A DNA stretch of 64,000 bases from an uncultured Nesterenkonia sp. (GCA_946222885.1 CAMIAK010000002.1:124001-188000), one strand, 5' to 3'; positions 49,331 to 59,733 are shown, counted from the stretch's first letter. Made by a program: numbers and translations. The notes: generated by a model from the letters alone, not told the origin.

Positions 49331-50784
49331 CCGAGCAGATCAACAAGACCGAGGATCCGGGGGTCATCCAGGAAGTCCTGGATGCCAACCCCGAGCTCAA
49401 CGCCATCGGTGCCTACGAGTACGGGTGGGCTGACAAGGACGACGCCGGCGCGAACGCCAAGCGCGGCATCGACTCCGAGGTCGTCGCCGACATCTCCGGC
49501 AAGAAGGACGAGCCCGAGTGGATGCTCAAGCTGCGCCAGAAGGGCCTGAAGTACTTCGAGCGCAAGCCGCTGCCGCTGTGGGGCGCCGACCTCACCGAGA
49601 TCGACTTCGACAACATCAAGTACTTCGTGCGCTCCACCGAGAAGCAGGCTCAGACCTGGGAGGACCTGCCGGAGGAGATCCGCAACACCTACGAGAAGCT
49701 GGGCATCCCTGAGGCTGAGCGTGAGCGCCTGGTGGCCGGCGTCGCCGCCCAGTACGAGTCCGAGGTCGTCTACCACCAGATCCGTGAGGACCTGGAGGAG
49801 CAGGGCGTCATCTTCATGGACACCGACACCGCCCTGAAGGAGCACCCGGAGTTCTTCGAGGAGTACTTCGGCTCCGTCATCCCGGTGGGTGACAACAAGT
49901 TCGCCGCACTCAACACCGCGGTGTGGTCCGGCGGCTCCTTCGTCTACGTCCCCAAGGGCGTCCACGTGGAGATCCCGCTGCAGGCCTACTTCCGCATCAA
50001 CACCGAGAACATGGGCCAGTTCGAGCGGACCCTGATCATCGCGGACGAGGACTCCTACGTCCACTACATCGAGGGCTGCACCGCCCCGATCTACAACACC
50101 GACTCCCTGCACTCGGCAGTGGTCGAGATCGTGGTGAAGAAGAACGCCCGTGTGCGGTACACCACCATCCAGAACTGGTCCACCAACGTGTACAACCTGG
50201 TGACCAAGCGTGCCGTCGTCGAAGAGGGCGGCACCATGGAGTGGATCGACGGCAACATCGGCTCCAAGGTCACCATGAAGTACCCGGCGGTCTACCTCAC
50301 CGGCGAGCACGCCAAGGGTGAGACCCTCTCGGTGGCCTTCGCCGGTGAGAACCAGCACCAGGACACCGGCTCCAAGATGGTGCACATGGCGCCGAACACC
50401 TCCAGCTCCATCGTCTCGAAGTCGGTGGCCCGCTCCGGCGGCCGCGCCTCCTACCGCGGCCTGGTCCAGATCAACGAGGGCGCCTACAACTCGGCGAACT
50501 CCGTGGTCTGCGACGCGCTGCTGGTGGACACGATCTCGAAGACCGACACCTACCCCTACATCGACATCCGCGAGGACGATGTGACGCTCGGCCACGAGGC
50601 CACGGTGTCCAAGGTCTCCGAGGACCAGCTGTTCTACCTCATGGCCCGCGGCCTCGCTGAGGACGAGGCCATGGCGATGATCGTGCGCGGCTTCATCGAG
50701 CCGATCGCCCGCGAGCTGCCCATGGAGTACGCCCTGGAGCTCAACCGCCTGATCGAGCTGCAGATGGAGGGCTCGGTCGGCTGA
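49327..50784 (+). CDS. sufB: Fe-S cluster assembly scaffold SufB
   Basis: SufB with SufC and SufD forms the scaffold that builds 4Fe-4S clusters. The 485-residue protein has the SufB/D beta-helix with WSGGSFVYVPKGVHVEIPLQ, YIEGCTAP with a conserved Cys, GKKNARVRY-like VVKKNARVRYTTIQNWS, and C-terminal VSKVSEDQLFYLMARGL. The ATG overlaps the sufR stop. It is followed by a 130-bp gap with a strong hairpin before sufD. Confidence 0.97.
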   Translation: MTEQINKTEDPGVIQEVLDANPELNAIGAYEYGWADKDDAGANAKRGIDSEVVADISGKKDEPEWMLKLRQKGLKYFERKPLPLWGADLTEIDFDNIKYFVRSTEKQAQTWEDLPEEIRNTYEKLGIPEAERERLVAGVAAQYESEVVYHQIREDLEEQGVIFMDTDTALKEHPEFFEEYFGSVIPVGDNKFAALNTAVWSGGSFVYVPKGVHVEIPLQAYFRINTENMGQFERTLIIADEDSYVHYIEGCTAPIYNTDSLHSAVVEIVVKKNARVRYTTIQNWSTNVYNLVTKRAVVEEGGTMEWIDGNIGSKVTMKYPAVYLTGEHAKGETLSVAFAGENQHQDTGSKMVHMAPNTSSSIVSKSVARSGGRASYRGLVQINEGAYNSANSVVCDALLVDTISKTDTYPYIDIREDDVTLGHEATVSKVSEDQLFYLMARGLAEDEAMAMIVRGFIEPIARELPMEYALELNRLIELQMEGSVG

Positions 50785-50801
50785 TCCGGCCGTCTCCGGT
50801 C

Positions 50802-50850
50802 CCCGCATCCGCCCGCCCGGCCGACGCCGGCCCGGGCGGGCGGACGCGGG
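50802..50850 (+). terminator. Intercistronic hairpin between sufB and sufD
   Basis: CCCGCATCCGCCCGCCCGG and CCGGGCGGGCGGACGCGGG form a 19-bp stem with one mismatch and a short loop, 17 nt after the sufB stop. It lies within an operon, so it may partly terminate, protect the sufRB message or mark a processing site. No U-run follows. Confidence 0.55.
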
Positions 50851-50914
50851 ATCGGCCCCAGACCCACTGAAGAACCCACCGAGATCTCACCGACAGATAA
50901 GGGACGAGAAACAG

Positions 50915-52204
50915 ATGACGAATACCCCTGCTGAGCAGGCGGAGAAGGTCGCCGGTGTGGAGGTCGGCGAACGCCGCATCTCCATCCCCGGCATGACCGA
51001 GGAGGGCGAGAACCTCGCCGCGCAGACCAATGCCGCCGCCGATCACTCCCACGGCGGCGTGGGCGAGTCCAAGGAGATCACCGCCGGCATCGGCTCGCGC
51101 GCCAACCGCCACACCGGCTTCGACGTCGCAGGCTTCCCCGAGCCCACCGGGCGGGAGGAGGAGTGGCGCTTCACCCCGCTGAAGAAGCTCTCCTCCGTGC
51201 TGACCGACGCCCCCACCGACGGCGAGCCGGTCAGCTACGAGGTCACCGCCCCTGAGACCGTCACCGTCTCCTCCCTGGCCGAGGGCGCCGCGCCGCGGAA
51301 CACCGTCCTGCAGCCGGCAGACCGTGCCGCCGCCGTCGGCTCCAAGAACGCCGCCGAGGCGCTCTACCTGCACGTGCCGGCCGAGACCGAGGTCGCCGAG
51401 CCCATCCGCGTGGACATCACCGGCACAGAGGCCGGCAAGCGCGCCAACAGCCATATCGTGCTGGAGGCGGCCGCCCACGCCAAGGCCGTCTTCGTGCTCG
51501 AGCACCGCGGCAGCGCAGCCTTCAACGGCAACGTGGAGGTGAAGGTCGCCGAGGGCGCAGACGTGAAGGTCATCTCCCTGCAGCGCTGGAACGACGACGC
51601 CGTCCACGTGGGCCAGCACGACGCCGAGGTCGGCCGCGACGGCAGGTACAAGCACGTCGCCGTGACCCTGGGCGGAGAGGTCGTCCGGCTCAACGCGAAC
51701 TTCCGCTATGCCGCCGAGGGCGCCGAGGCCGAGATGTACGGCCTGTACTTCGCGGACTCCGGCCAGCACCTCGAACACCGGACCTTCGTCGACCACAACG
51801 CTCCGCGCAACGCCTCCAACGTCCTCTACAAGGGCGCCCTGCAGGGCGAGTCCGCGCGCACCGTCTGGGTGGGCGACGTCCTGATCCGCAAGGCTGCCGA
51901 GGGCACCGACTCCTATGAGAAGAACCAGAACCTGGTGCTGACCGACGGCGCCCGCGCCGACTCGGTGCCGAACCTGGAGATCGAGACCGGGGTCATCGAG
52001 GGCGCCGGCCACGCGTCCTCCACCGGCCGCTTCGACGAGAACCACCTGTTCTACCTCATGGCCCGCGGGATCCCGGAGAAGGAGGCCCGCCAGCTGGTGG
52101 TCCGCGGCTTCCTCAACGAGATCGTCCAGAAGATCGGCGTGGACTCCATCGAGGAGTCCCTCCAGGAGGACCTGGAGAACGAGCTGGAGATCGCCGGCTA
52201 CTGA
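50915..52204 (+). CDS. sufD: Fe-S cluster assembly protein SufD
   Basis: This 429-residue paralogue of SufB completes the SufBC2D complex and is needed for iron entry. It has FPEPTGREEEWRFTPL near the N-terminus, the beta-helix repeats, HNAPRNASNVLYKGAL and the C-terminal GRFDENHLFYLMARGIPEKE. ATG 50915 follows AAGGGACGAG. It is separated from sufB by the hairpin-containing gap and precedes sufC by 74 bp. Confidence 0.95.
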   Translation: MTNTPAEQAEKVAGVEVGERRISIPGMTEEGENLAAQTNAAADHSHGGVGESKEITAGIGSRANRHTGFDVAGFPEPTGREEEWRFTPLKKLSSVLTDAPTDGEPVSYEVTAPETVTVSSLAEGAAPRNTVLQPADRAAAVGSKNAAEALYLHVPAETEVAEPIRVDITGTEAGKRANSHIVLEAAAHAKAVFVLEHRGSAAFNGNVEVKVAEGADVKVISLQRWNDDAVHVGQHDAEVGRDGRYKHVAVTLGGEVVRLNANFRYAAEGAEAEMYGLYFADSGQHLEHRTFVDHNAPRNASNVLYKGALQGESARTVWVGDVLIRKAAEGTDSYEKNQNLVLTDGARADSVPNLEIETGVIEGAGHASSTGRFDENHLFYLMARGIPEKEARQLVVRGFLNEIVQKIGVDSIEESLQEDLENELEIAGY

Positions 52205-52278
52205 GCCATATGCCGGCCGCGGTGCCGGCAGCCCACACTTCAACGCTTCACGACACGAGCAAAGGACACCAAGAGAAC

Positions 52279-53040
52279 ATGTCTACTCTCGAGATCAAGG
52301 ACCTGCACGTCTCCATCGAGACCGAGCAGGGCTCCAAGGAGATCCTCAAGGGCGTCTCCCTGACCATCAACTCCGGCGAGACCCACGCCATCATGGGCCC
52401 CAACGGCTCCGGCAAGTCGACGCTGGCCTCCACCATCGCCGGACACCCCCGCTACGAGGTGACCTCGGGCTCCATCACCCTGGACGGCGAGGACGTCCTG
52501 GAGATGGAGGTCGACGAGCGCGCCCAGGCCGGCCTGTTCCTGGCCATGCAGTACCCCGTCGAGGTCCCCGGCGTGACCATGACCAACTTCCTCCGGACTG
52601 CCAAGACCGCCCTGGACGGCGAGGCTCCCAAGCTGCGCACCTGGACCAAGGAGGTCAAGGACGCCATGGAGAAGCTGAAGATCGACGCCGACTTCGCCAA
52701 CCGCAACGTCAATGAGGGTTTCTCCGGCGGTGAGAAGAAGCGCGTGGAGATCCTGCAGCTGGAGCTGTTCAAGCCGAAGTTCGCCGTGCTGGACGAGACC
52801 GACTCCGGCCTGGACATCGACGCCCTGCGCGTGGTCTCCGAGGGTGTGAACCGTGCTCACGACGAGAACGACATGGGCACTCTGCTGATCACCCACTACA
52901 CCCGCATCCTCAACTACATCAAGCCCGACTACGTCCACGTCTTCGTGGACGGCCAGGTCGCCGAGCAGGGCGGCCCGGAGCTGGCCGATGAGCTCGAGGC
53001 CAACGGCTACGACCGCTTCATCAACGCTGTGAGCGTCTGA
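52279..53040 (+). CDS. sufC: Fe-S cluster assembly ATPase SufC
   Basis: SufC is the ABC-type ATPase that drives conformational change in SufBD. The 253-residue protein has Walker A GPNGSGKSTLAS, signature GFSGGEKKRVEILQL and Walker B VLDETDSGLDIDAL, a combination diagnostic for SufC. ATG 52279 is chosen over an upstream GTG-type start because it matches the family start (MSTLEIKDLHVSI) and follows AAAGGACACC. Confidence 0.97.
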   Translation: MSTLEIKDLHVSIETEQGSKEILKGVSLTINSGETHAIMGPNGSGKSTLASTIAGHPRYEVTSGSITLDGEDVLEMEVDERAQAGLFLAMQYPVEVPGVTMTNFLRTAKTALDGEAPKLRTWTKEVKDAMEKLKIDADFANRNVNEGFSGGEKKRVEILQLELFKPKFAVLDETDSGLDIDALRVVSEGVNRAHDENDMGTLLITHYTRILNYIKPDYVHVFVDGQVAEQGGPELADELEANGYDRFINAVSV

Positions 53041-53048
53041 TCCCCGAC

Positions 53049-54332
53049 GTGATCGACATCGAGCGCATCCGGGCCGACTTCCCGCTCCTGGACCGTGAGG
53101 TCCGGGGCGGGAAGCGGCTCGTCTATCTGGACACCGGGGCGACCTCCCAGAAGCCCCGCCAGGTCATCGACGCTGAGCGTCGCTTCTATGAGCACACCAA
53201 TGCCGCCGTCCACCGCGGAGCGCATGCCGTGGCGGAGGAGGCCACGGAGGCCTATGAGGGTGCCCGCTCCGCCGTCGCGGAGTTCGTGGGAGCCGAATTC
53301 GACGAGCTCGTGTGGGCCAAGAACGCCACAGAAGGCCTGAACCTCGTCGCCTACGGCTTCCTCAACGCCACGCTCAATGCCCGGACGGGCCGCGGCACGG
53401 CGGCGGAGGAGCGCTTCGTGCTCTCCGAGGGGGACGAGATCGTCGTCACCGAGCTGGAGCACCATGCGAATCTGGTGCCCTGGCAGGAGCTGGCGGCCAA
53501 GACCGGCGCGACCCTGCGGTGGATCGGTGTCACGGATGAGGGTCGGCTGAACCCGGATGACTTCGAGGTCATCGGGGAGCGGACCCGTGTGGTGGCCTTC
53601 ACCCACGCCTCCAACGTGACCGGCGCGATCACCCCGGTGGCGGAGATCGTGCGCAGGGCCCAGGCCGTGGGTGCGCTCACCGTGTTGGACGCCTGCCAGT
53701 CGGCGGCGCACCTGCCGGTGGACCTCCACGCGCTGGAGGTCGACTTCGCGGCGTTCTCCGGGCACAAGATGCTCGCCCCCACCGGGATCGGCGCGCTCTA
53801 CGGCCGTCGTGAGCTGCTGGAGGCGCTGCCCCCGTTCTTGACCGGCGGCTCCATGGTGGAGCTGGTGACCATGGAGTCCACCAGCTTCATGCCGCCCCCG
53901 CAGCGCTTCGAGGCGGGCACCCAGATGGTGGCCCAGGCCGCAGGCTTCCACGCCGCGGCGGACTACCTGAACGCCGTCGGGATGGAACATTTCGCGGCCC
54001 ATGAGGAGCGGCTGACCAAACGCCTGCTCACGGGCATCGCCGAGGTGCCCGGCGTCCGGGTGCTGGGTCCGCAGAGCGCTGAGGAGCGGCTTGCCGTCGT
54101 CGCCTTCGAGGTCGAAGGCGTGCACCCCCATGATGTGGGACAGGTCCTCGACGACGCCGGCATCGCCGTACGCGTGGGACACCACTGCGCCCAGCCGGTG
54201 CACCGCCGTCTGGGGATCCACGCCTCTGCACGGGTCTCGGCCGGGGTGCACACCACTGAGGGTGAGATCGATGCGTTCCTGGAGGGGCTGCAGAAGGTCC
54301 GCAGCTTCTTCGGCGTGGCAGAGGGGAGCTGA
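53049..54332 (+). CDS. sufS: Cysteine desulfurase SufS
   Basis: SufS is the group II, PLP-dependent desulfurase that mobilises sulfur from cysteine. The 427-residue protein has the PLP lysine K240 in FSGHKMLAPTG, the histidine of ELEHHANLVPW, and the persulfide cysteine C380 in VGHHCAQPVHRRLG. GTG 53049 lies 8 bp after sufC with a weak ribosome site, so translation is probably coupled. Sulfur is passed to SufU, encoded next. Confidence 0.96.
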   Translation: MIDIERIRADFPLLDREVRGGKRLVYLDTGATSQKPRQVIDAERRFYEHTNAAVHRGAHAVAEEATEAYEGARSAVAEFVGAEFDELVWAKNATEGLNLVAYGFLNATLNARTGRGTAAEERFVLSEGDEIVVTELEHHANLVPWQELAAKTGATLRWIGVTDEGRLNPDDFEVIGERTRVVAFTHASNVTGAITPVAEIVRRAQAVGALTVLDACQSAAHLPVDLHALEVDFAAFSGHKMLAPTGIGALYGRRELLEALPPFLTGGSMVELVTMESTSFMPPPQRFEAGTQMVAQAAGFHAAADYLNAVGMEHFAAHEERLTKRLLTGIAEVPGVRVLGPQSAEERLAVVAFEVEGVHPHDVGQVLDDAGIAVRVGHHCAQPVHRRLGIHASARVSAGVHTTEGEIDAFLEGLQKVRSFFGVAEGS

Positions 54333-54334
54333 GC

Positions 54335-54781
54335 ATGGCTGACGCGATGGAGCAGCTCTACCAACAGGTCATCCTGGATCATTCCCGCGAGCGGTCGGGG
54401 GAGGGCGAGCTGGATGCCCCGCAGGGGTCCTCCTTCCAGGTCAATCCCACCTGCGGCGACGAATGCACCGTGCAGGTCGCGCTGGACGGGGAGAAGCTGG
54501 GCTCGCTGGCCTGGACCGGCCGCGGCTGCTCGATCTCCCAGGCGTCGCTGTCGATCATGCATGAGATGCTCGACGGAGAGGATCTCGGGCGGGCCGATGA
54601 GCTCGGCGAGCTCTTCCGGGAGCTCATGCACGGCCGTGGCAGGGAGCTCGAGACCGCCAAGCAGGAGGAGCTCGAGGATCTGAGCGCGTTCACCGGGGTG
54701 GCCAAGTACCCGGCCCGGATCAAATGCGCGCTGCTGGGCTGGGCTGCTCTGAAAGACGCTCTGGCGCAGGCTCGGGCATAG
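54335..54781 (+). CDS. sufU: Zinc-dependent sulfurtransferase SufU
   Basis: SufU accepts persulfide sulfur from SufS. The 148-residue IscU-like protein has C40 and D42 (NPTCGDECT), C65 (GRGCSISQAS) and C131 (ARIKCALLGW), the set that binds zinc and receives sulfur, plus the SufU-type insertion between the second and third cysteines. ATG 54335 starts 2 bp after sufS, showing tight coupling. Confidence 0.96.
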   Translation: MADAMEQLYQQVILDHSRERSGEGELDAPQGSSFQVNPTCGDECTVQVALDGEKLGSLAWTGRGCSISQASLSIMHEMLDGEDLGRADELGELFRELMHGRGRELETAKQEELEDLSAFTGVAKYPARIKCALLGWAALKDALAQARA

Positions 54782-54843
54782 CTGAGACACTATTGACGTT
54801 GACGCTGGTGAAGAAGCGTCGGGCGGACAGGAAGGAGAGCCGG

Positions 54844-55170
54844 ATGACTGACGTTGCTGCTCAGACTCCGCTGGAAGACATCGAAGAGGCCCTCAAAGAG
54901 GTCATCGACCCCGAACTCGGGATCAACATCGTGGACCTGGGGCTGCTCTACGGCCTGCACTACGCCGAGGACGGCGCTCTGATCATCGACATGACGCTGA
55001 CCACGGCAGCCTGCCCGCTGACCGATGTGCTCGAGGAGCAGGTCGGTCAGAACGTCGGCACCATGGTCGACGAGTGGCGCCTGAACTGGGTGTGGATGCC
55101 GCCGTGGGGCCCCGAGAAGATCACTGACGACGGCCGTGAGCAGATGCGAGCCCTCGGCTTCAACATCTGA
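54844..55170 (+). CDS. sufT: SufT/PaaD-like DUF59 (MIP18) protein
   Basis: This 108-residue protein has the MIP18 core: EALKEVIDPELGINIVDLGL with its DPE motif, then TTAACPLTDV with the conserved cysteine. SufT-type proteins assist Fe-S maturation, especially under high cluster demand. ATG 54844 follows AAGGAGAG. It is the last gene of the suf operon, just before a classic terminator. The name sufT is by context and family. Confidence 0.9.
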   Translation: MTDVAAQTPLEDIEEALKEVIDPELGINIVDLGLLYGLHYAEDGALIIDMTLTTAACPLTDVLEEQVGQNVGTMVDEWRLNWVWMPPWGPEKITDDGREQMRALGFNI

Positions 55171-55184
55171 GGCTTCACGCCGGG

Positions 55185-55230
55185 AAGAGAGCCTGCACCC
55201 TGGGAACCCGGGGGAGCAGGCTCTCTTTTT
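55185..55230 (+). terminator. Rho-independent terminator of the suf operon
   Basis: AAGAGAGCCTGC pairs with GCAGGCTCTCTT (12 bp) and is followed by a T-run (five Ts to 55230). It starts 14 bp after the last suf gene and is the most canonical terminator in the window. Confidence 0.9.
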
Positions 55231-55253
55231 GCATGCGTCGGCGCTGAGGCAAA

Positions 55254-55323
55254 GATTCGAGCGGGGTTTCAGCCCTTATGGAGGCCCAAAGGCGCTCAAA
55301 AGGGCTGAAACCCCGCTCGAATC
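55254..55323. repeat. 70-nt perfect inverted repeat
   Basis: Two perfect 24-nt arms (55254-55277 and 55300-55323) surround a 22-nt loop. It lies between the suf terminator and the LOG gene. Arm content is GATTCGAGCGGGGTTTCAGC followed by CCTT. It may be a REP-like palindromic element or a structured small RNA. It has no U-run and no adjacent stop codon, so it is unlikely to be a plain terminator. Confidence 0.8.
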
Positions 55324-55350
55324 GGGTTAACAGGTGAGAAGCTTGTCAGT

Positions 55351-55911
55351 ATGAGCGCTCTCTCCCACCTCACCGTGTTCACCGGCTCAGCCACCGGAGC
55401 CGACCTCGACTACCAGCAGGAGGTCCGGCGTCTGGGCCGGGTGCTTGCGGAGGAGGGCATCGGCGTCGTCTACGGCGGCGGCCGAGTCGGCCTGATGGGA
55501 CATATCGCCGACGCCGCCCTGGAGGCCGGCGGAGAGGTGCGCGGGGTCATCCCGCAGGTGCTCGTGGAGCGTGAGGTCGCCCATCCTGGTCTCACCCACC
55601 TGGACGTGGTCGCGGACATGCATGAGCGTAAGAAGGCGATGGCCGACCACGGAGATGCGTTCATCGCACTCCCCGGCGGCATGGGAACCCTGGAGGAGTT
55701 CTTCGAGGCCTGGACCTGGCAGTATCTGAACATCCATACCAAACCGGTCGGCCTCTACAACGTGAAGGGCTTCTGGGACCCGCTGCTGGCCATGGTGGAC
55801 CATATGGTGGCCGAGGGCTTCATGGCCGAATGGCGGCGCGACGCCCTGGTGATCAGCGACGAGCCCCAGGAGCTCATCGCGCGGCTCCGCGCCTGGGAGA
55901 TGCCCCGGTAG
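55351..55911 (+). CDS. LOG family phosphoribohydrolase
   Basis: This 186-residue protein of the cytokinin-activating LOG family (TIGR00730) was long misnamed lysine decarboxylase. It has GSATGADLDY, VYGGGRVGLMGHIADAAL, the catalytic MHERKKAMADHGDAF and PGGMGTLEEFFEAWTW. LOG enzymes release ribose-5-phosphate from nucleoside 5'-monophosphates. ATG 55351 has only AGGTGAG at a long distance. It lies directly downstream of the 70-nt inverted repeat. Confidence 0.92.
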   Translation: MSALSHLTVFTGSATGADLDYQQEVRRLGRVLAEEGIGVVYGGGRVGLMGHIADAALEAGGEVRGVIPQVLVEREVAHPGLTHLDVVADMHERKKAMADHGDAFIALPGGMGTLEEFFEAWTWQYLNIHTKPVGLYNVKGFWDPLLAMVDHMVAEGFMAEWRRDALVISDEPQELIARLRAWEMPR

Positions 55912-55999
55912 ACTGGGCAGGTTGCCGTCCGGCGGCTCTGCCTGAAGGCCCCGGCACGCCCCGTCTGTCCCCGAAAGCTCTGAGAGGTTCTGCGTTTCC

Positions 56000-57598
<1,599 letters not shown>

Positions 57599-57601
57599 GG
57601 C

Positions 57602-58384
57602 TCAGGTGTTCGCGGCGAGGAAATCCTCGGCACCGCCCACCAGCTCGGTGTGCTCCTGGCCGATGTCCTCACGGTTGACCAGCTTGGCGATCTCCGCGGC
57701 GAACTCCTCCACGGAGTAGAGCCTGCCCGCGGCCTCCCGGCGGGCCTCGATCGCGCCCGGCTGCGCACGGTCCAGCAGAGTAGCGGTGATGGTTCCCTCG
57801 ATCATGTCCCCGGAGACCACGGTCAGCCTGATCCCCTTCTCCTCCAGCTCGGGGACCATCGCGCGCAGGGCGTCTTCGCCGGCGCGCTTGGAGCGGGCGA
57901 CCGGCTCATAAGCGTCCATGGTGGCGGTCTGGTTGATGAAGTGTGCCTGATGACTGGTCACGAAGACGATCTGGGAGCCGGCCGGCATGACCTCCATGGC
58001 AGTGCGGACCATCTGCACCTGGGCGTCCCGGTTGAGCTTCAGGGCGTAGTCCTCGCCCCGGTCGGACTCCATGCCGCCGGAGGCGTTGAGGATCAGCAGG
58101 TTCAGGGATCCGAAGTTCTCCACCGCGGCGTCCACCAGCGCCCGGGCGCCCTCGGCCTCGGTCAGGTCCGCGCCCACGGCCACGGCCCGGCCTCCGGCCT
58201 CCTCGATGCCCTTGACCACCTTGTTGGCGCGCGGTGCCTTGGCGCGGTAGTTGATGACGACGCCGGCGCCGCGGGCGGCGACCAGCTGCGCGGTCGCAGC
58301 GCCGATGCCGCGCGAGGAGCCGGTGATGACCGCGCCCTTGCCGGCCAGGTCCTGTGCCGCATCCGTCTGGGATGTCTCAGTCAT
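57602..58384 (-). CDS. Short-chain dehydrogenase/reductase with altered active site
   Basis: This 260-residue SDR has NAD(P)-binding TGSSRGIGAATAQLVAARG, LILNASGG and the serine-bearing FVTSHQAHF. The usual YxxxK becomes DAYEPVARSKRAGE, so Tyr and Lys are 7 residues apart rather than 4. Either another residue supplies the base or the protein is not a normal dehydrogenase. It lies 39 bp after fabG on the same strand and its stop is 3 bp from the convergent ABC-F gene. Confidence 0.85.
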   Translation of the reverse strand: MTETSQTDAAQDLAGKGAVITGSSRGIGAATAQLVAARGAGVVINYRAKAPRANKVVKGIEEAGGRAVAVGADLTEAEGARALVDAAVENFGSLNLLILNASGGMESDRGEDYALKLNRDAQVQMVRTAMEVMPAGSQIVFVTSHQAHFINQTATMDAYEPVARSKRAGEDALRAMVPELEEKGIRLTVVSGDMIEGTITATLLDRAQPGAIEARREAAGRLYSVEEFAAEIAKLVNREDIGQEHTELVGGAEDFLAANT

Positions 58385-58423
58385 GCGAAGTCCTTCTGTG
58401 TGTGTCTTGTCGGGAGGGGAGTC

Positions 58424-59131
58424 TCAGTGGCCCATGCCCAGGCCGCCGTCGACCGGGATCACGGCACCGGAGATGTAGCCGGCGTCCTCGGAGCCCAGCC
58501 ACTTCACCACGCGGGCGACCTCGTCAGCCTCGGCGAAGCGGCCGGCCGGGATGTTCTCCAGGTACTTCTTCTGGGTGTCCTCGTCCAGGGCGTCGGTCAT
58601 GTCCGAGCGCACGAAGCCGGGGGCGACCACATTGGCGGTGATGCCGCGGCCACCGAGCTCGCGGGTCAGCGAGCGGGCCATGCCCACCAGGGCGGACTTG
58701 GAGGAGGAGTAGTTGATCTGACCGGGGGAGCCGTAGAGGCCGACCACGGAACCGATGAGGATCACCCGGCCGCGCTTCAGGCGCAGCATGCCCTTGGAGG
58801 CCCGCTTGAGCACCCGGAAGGCGCCGGTGAGGTTGGTGTCCAGGACCTCGGAGAAGTCCTCCTCGGTCATCCGCAGCAGCAGGGTGTCCTTGGTGATCCC
58901 GGCATTGGCCACCAGGACCTCCACCGGCCCGTGGGCCTCCTCTACCTGCTTGAAGGCTGCGTCGATGGAGGCGGAGTCGGTGACGTCCGCCGCCACGCCG
59001 AGCGCCCCCTCCGGAGCCTCGCCGCTGCGGGTGGTGACGGCGACCTTGTCCCCGTTCGCGATGAACTCCTCGGCGATGGCGCGGCCGATGCCGCGATTGC
59101 CGCCGGTGATCAGGATGCTGCGTCCGGACAT
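58424..59131 (-). CDS. fabG: 3-oxoacyl-ACP reductase FabG
   Basis: FabG performs the NADPH-dependent reduction step of fatty-acid elongation. The 235-residue SDR has ITGGNRGIGRAIAEEF, VANAGITKDTLLLRM, the serine of LIGSVVGLYGSPGQ and the canonical YSSSK (INYSSSKSALVGMA). The second of two adjacent ATGs (59131) is chosen because AGGAG then has a 5-nt spacer. It stands apart from the fabD-H-acpP-fabF cluster and precedes the atypical SDR in a two-gene operon. Confidence 0.93.
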   Translation of the reverse strand: MSGRSILITGGNRGIGRAIAEEFIANGDKVAVTTRSGEAPEGALGVAADVTDSASIDAAFKQVEEAHGPVEVLVANAGITKDTLLLRMTEEDFSEVLDTNLTGAFRVLKRASKGMLRLKRGRVILIGSVVGLYGSPGQINYSSSKSALVGMARSLTRELGGRGITANVVAPGFVRSDMTDALDEDTQKKYLENIPAGRFAEADEVARVVKWLGSEDAGYISGAVIPVDGGLGMGH

Positions 59132-59226
59132 CATTCTCCTTGAGGATCAGTGCAGAAAAGCTGCCTCCCAGCCTATGCCAGAGAGCCGGTGACCGTCGCG
59201 TCACATGCGGGCTCCTTCGCCTGAAT

Positions 59227-59243
59227 TTCTACAAGGGGTAGAA
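59227..59243. promoter_or_regulatory. 17-bp palindromic operator at the DUF3099-SURF1 promoter
   Basis: TTCTAC-AAGGG-GTAGAA has the same arms and spacing as the repeat at the exporter-ctaA promoter. It covers the -35 region of the TAGAAT box at 59253. The shared link is cytochrome oxidase assembly (CtaA and SURF1). Confidence 0.6.
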
Positions 59244-59252
59244 CAGCAGGCG

Positions 59253-59258
59253 TAGAAT
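59253..59258 (+). promoter_or_regulatory. -10 box of the DUF3099-SURF1 operon
   Basis: TAGAAT ends 6 nt before GTG 59265, so the message is probably leaderless. Confidence 0.55.
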
Positions 59259-59264
59259 GGACCG

Positions 59265-59711
59265 GTGGAAAAGGACGGCTCCGAGGTTCACTCGATCACT
59301 GACGCCCCGCAGCGGCACAGTGAGGAGCAGCATGCGCGCATGGTCCGCTATGCCGTCTCCCAGGGCATCCGCATGGTCTGTTTCATCCTGGCCGGGGTGA
59401 CCGCCCTGATGTGGCAGAGCTGGTGGTCGATGGCCTTCGTGGCAGCCGCCGTGGTGCTGCCCTATGTCGCGGTGGTGGATGCCAATGCCGGCGGAGACCG
59501 CTACACCCGGGGGCGCGAGGCGGAGGAGGTCGACCCGCAGGCGCGGCTGACCACCGGCGCGGAGGAGCCCGAGGGCCCCCGCCAGTGGTGGGAGAGTGAG
59601 GAGCCCGGCGAGGGGGCTCAGGGCGGCAGCACCGTCATCGAGGGCGAGATCGTCGAGGATGAGGACCCGGGTGAGGGTGGTCCCCACGAGGGGAGCGCCG
59701 CAGACCGATGA
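59265..59711 (+). CDS. DUF3099 membrane protein
   Basis: This 148-residue protein has two membrane helices (GIRMVCFILAGVTALMW and SMAFVAAAVVLPYVAVV) and an acidic hydrophilic tail. It starts with HSITDAPQRHSEEQHARM, which is the DUF3099 signature. Function unknown. It is first in an operon with a Cys-rich small protein and SURF1, which suggests a part in respiratory-complex assembly. The GTG start follows a -10 box by 6 nt. Confidence 0.85.
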   Translation: MEKDGSEVHSITDAPQRHSEEQHARMVRYAVSQGIRMVCFILAGVTALMWQSWWSMAFVAAAVVLPYVAVVDANAGGDRYTRGREAEEVDPQARLTTGAEEPEGPRQWWESEEPGEGAQGGSTVIEGEIVEDEDPGEGGPHEGSAADR

Positions 59712-59733
59712 CCTTCTGGGACAATAGGACGCG

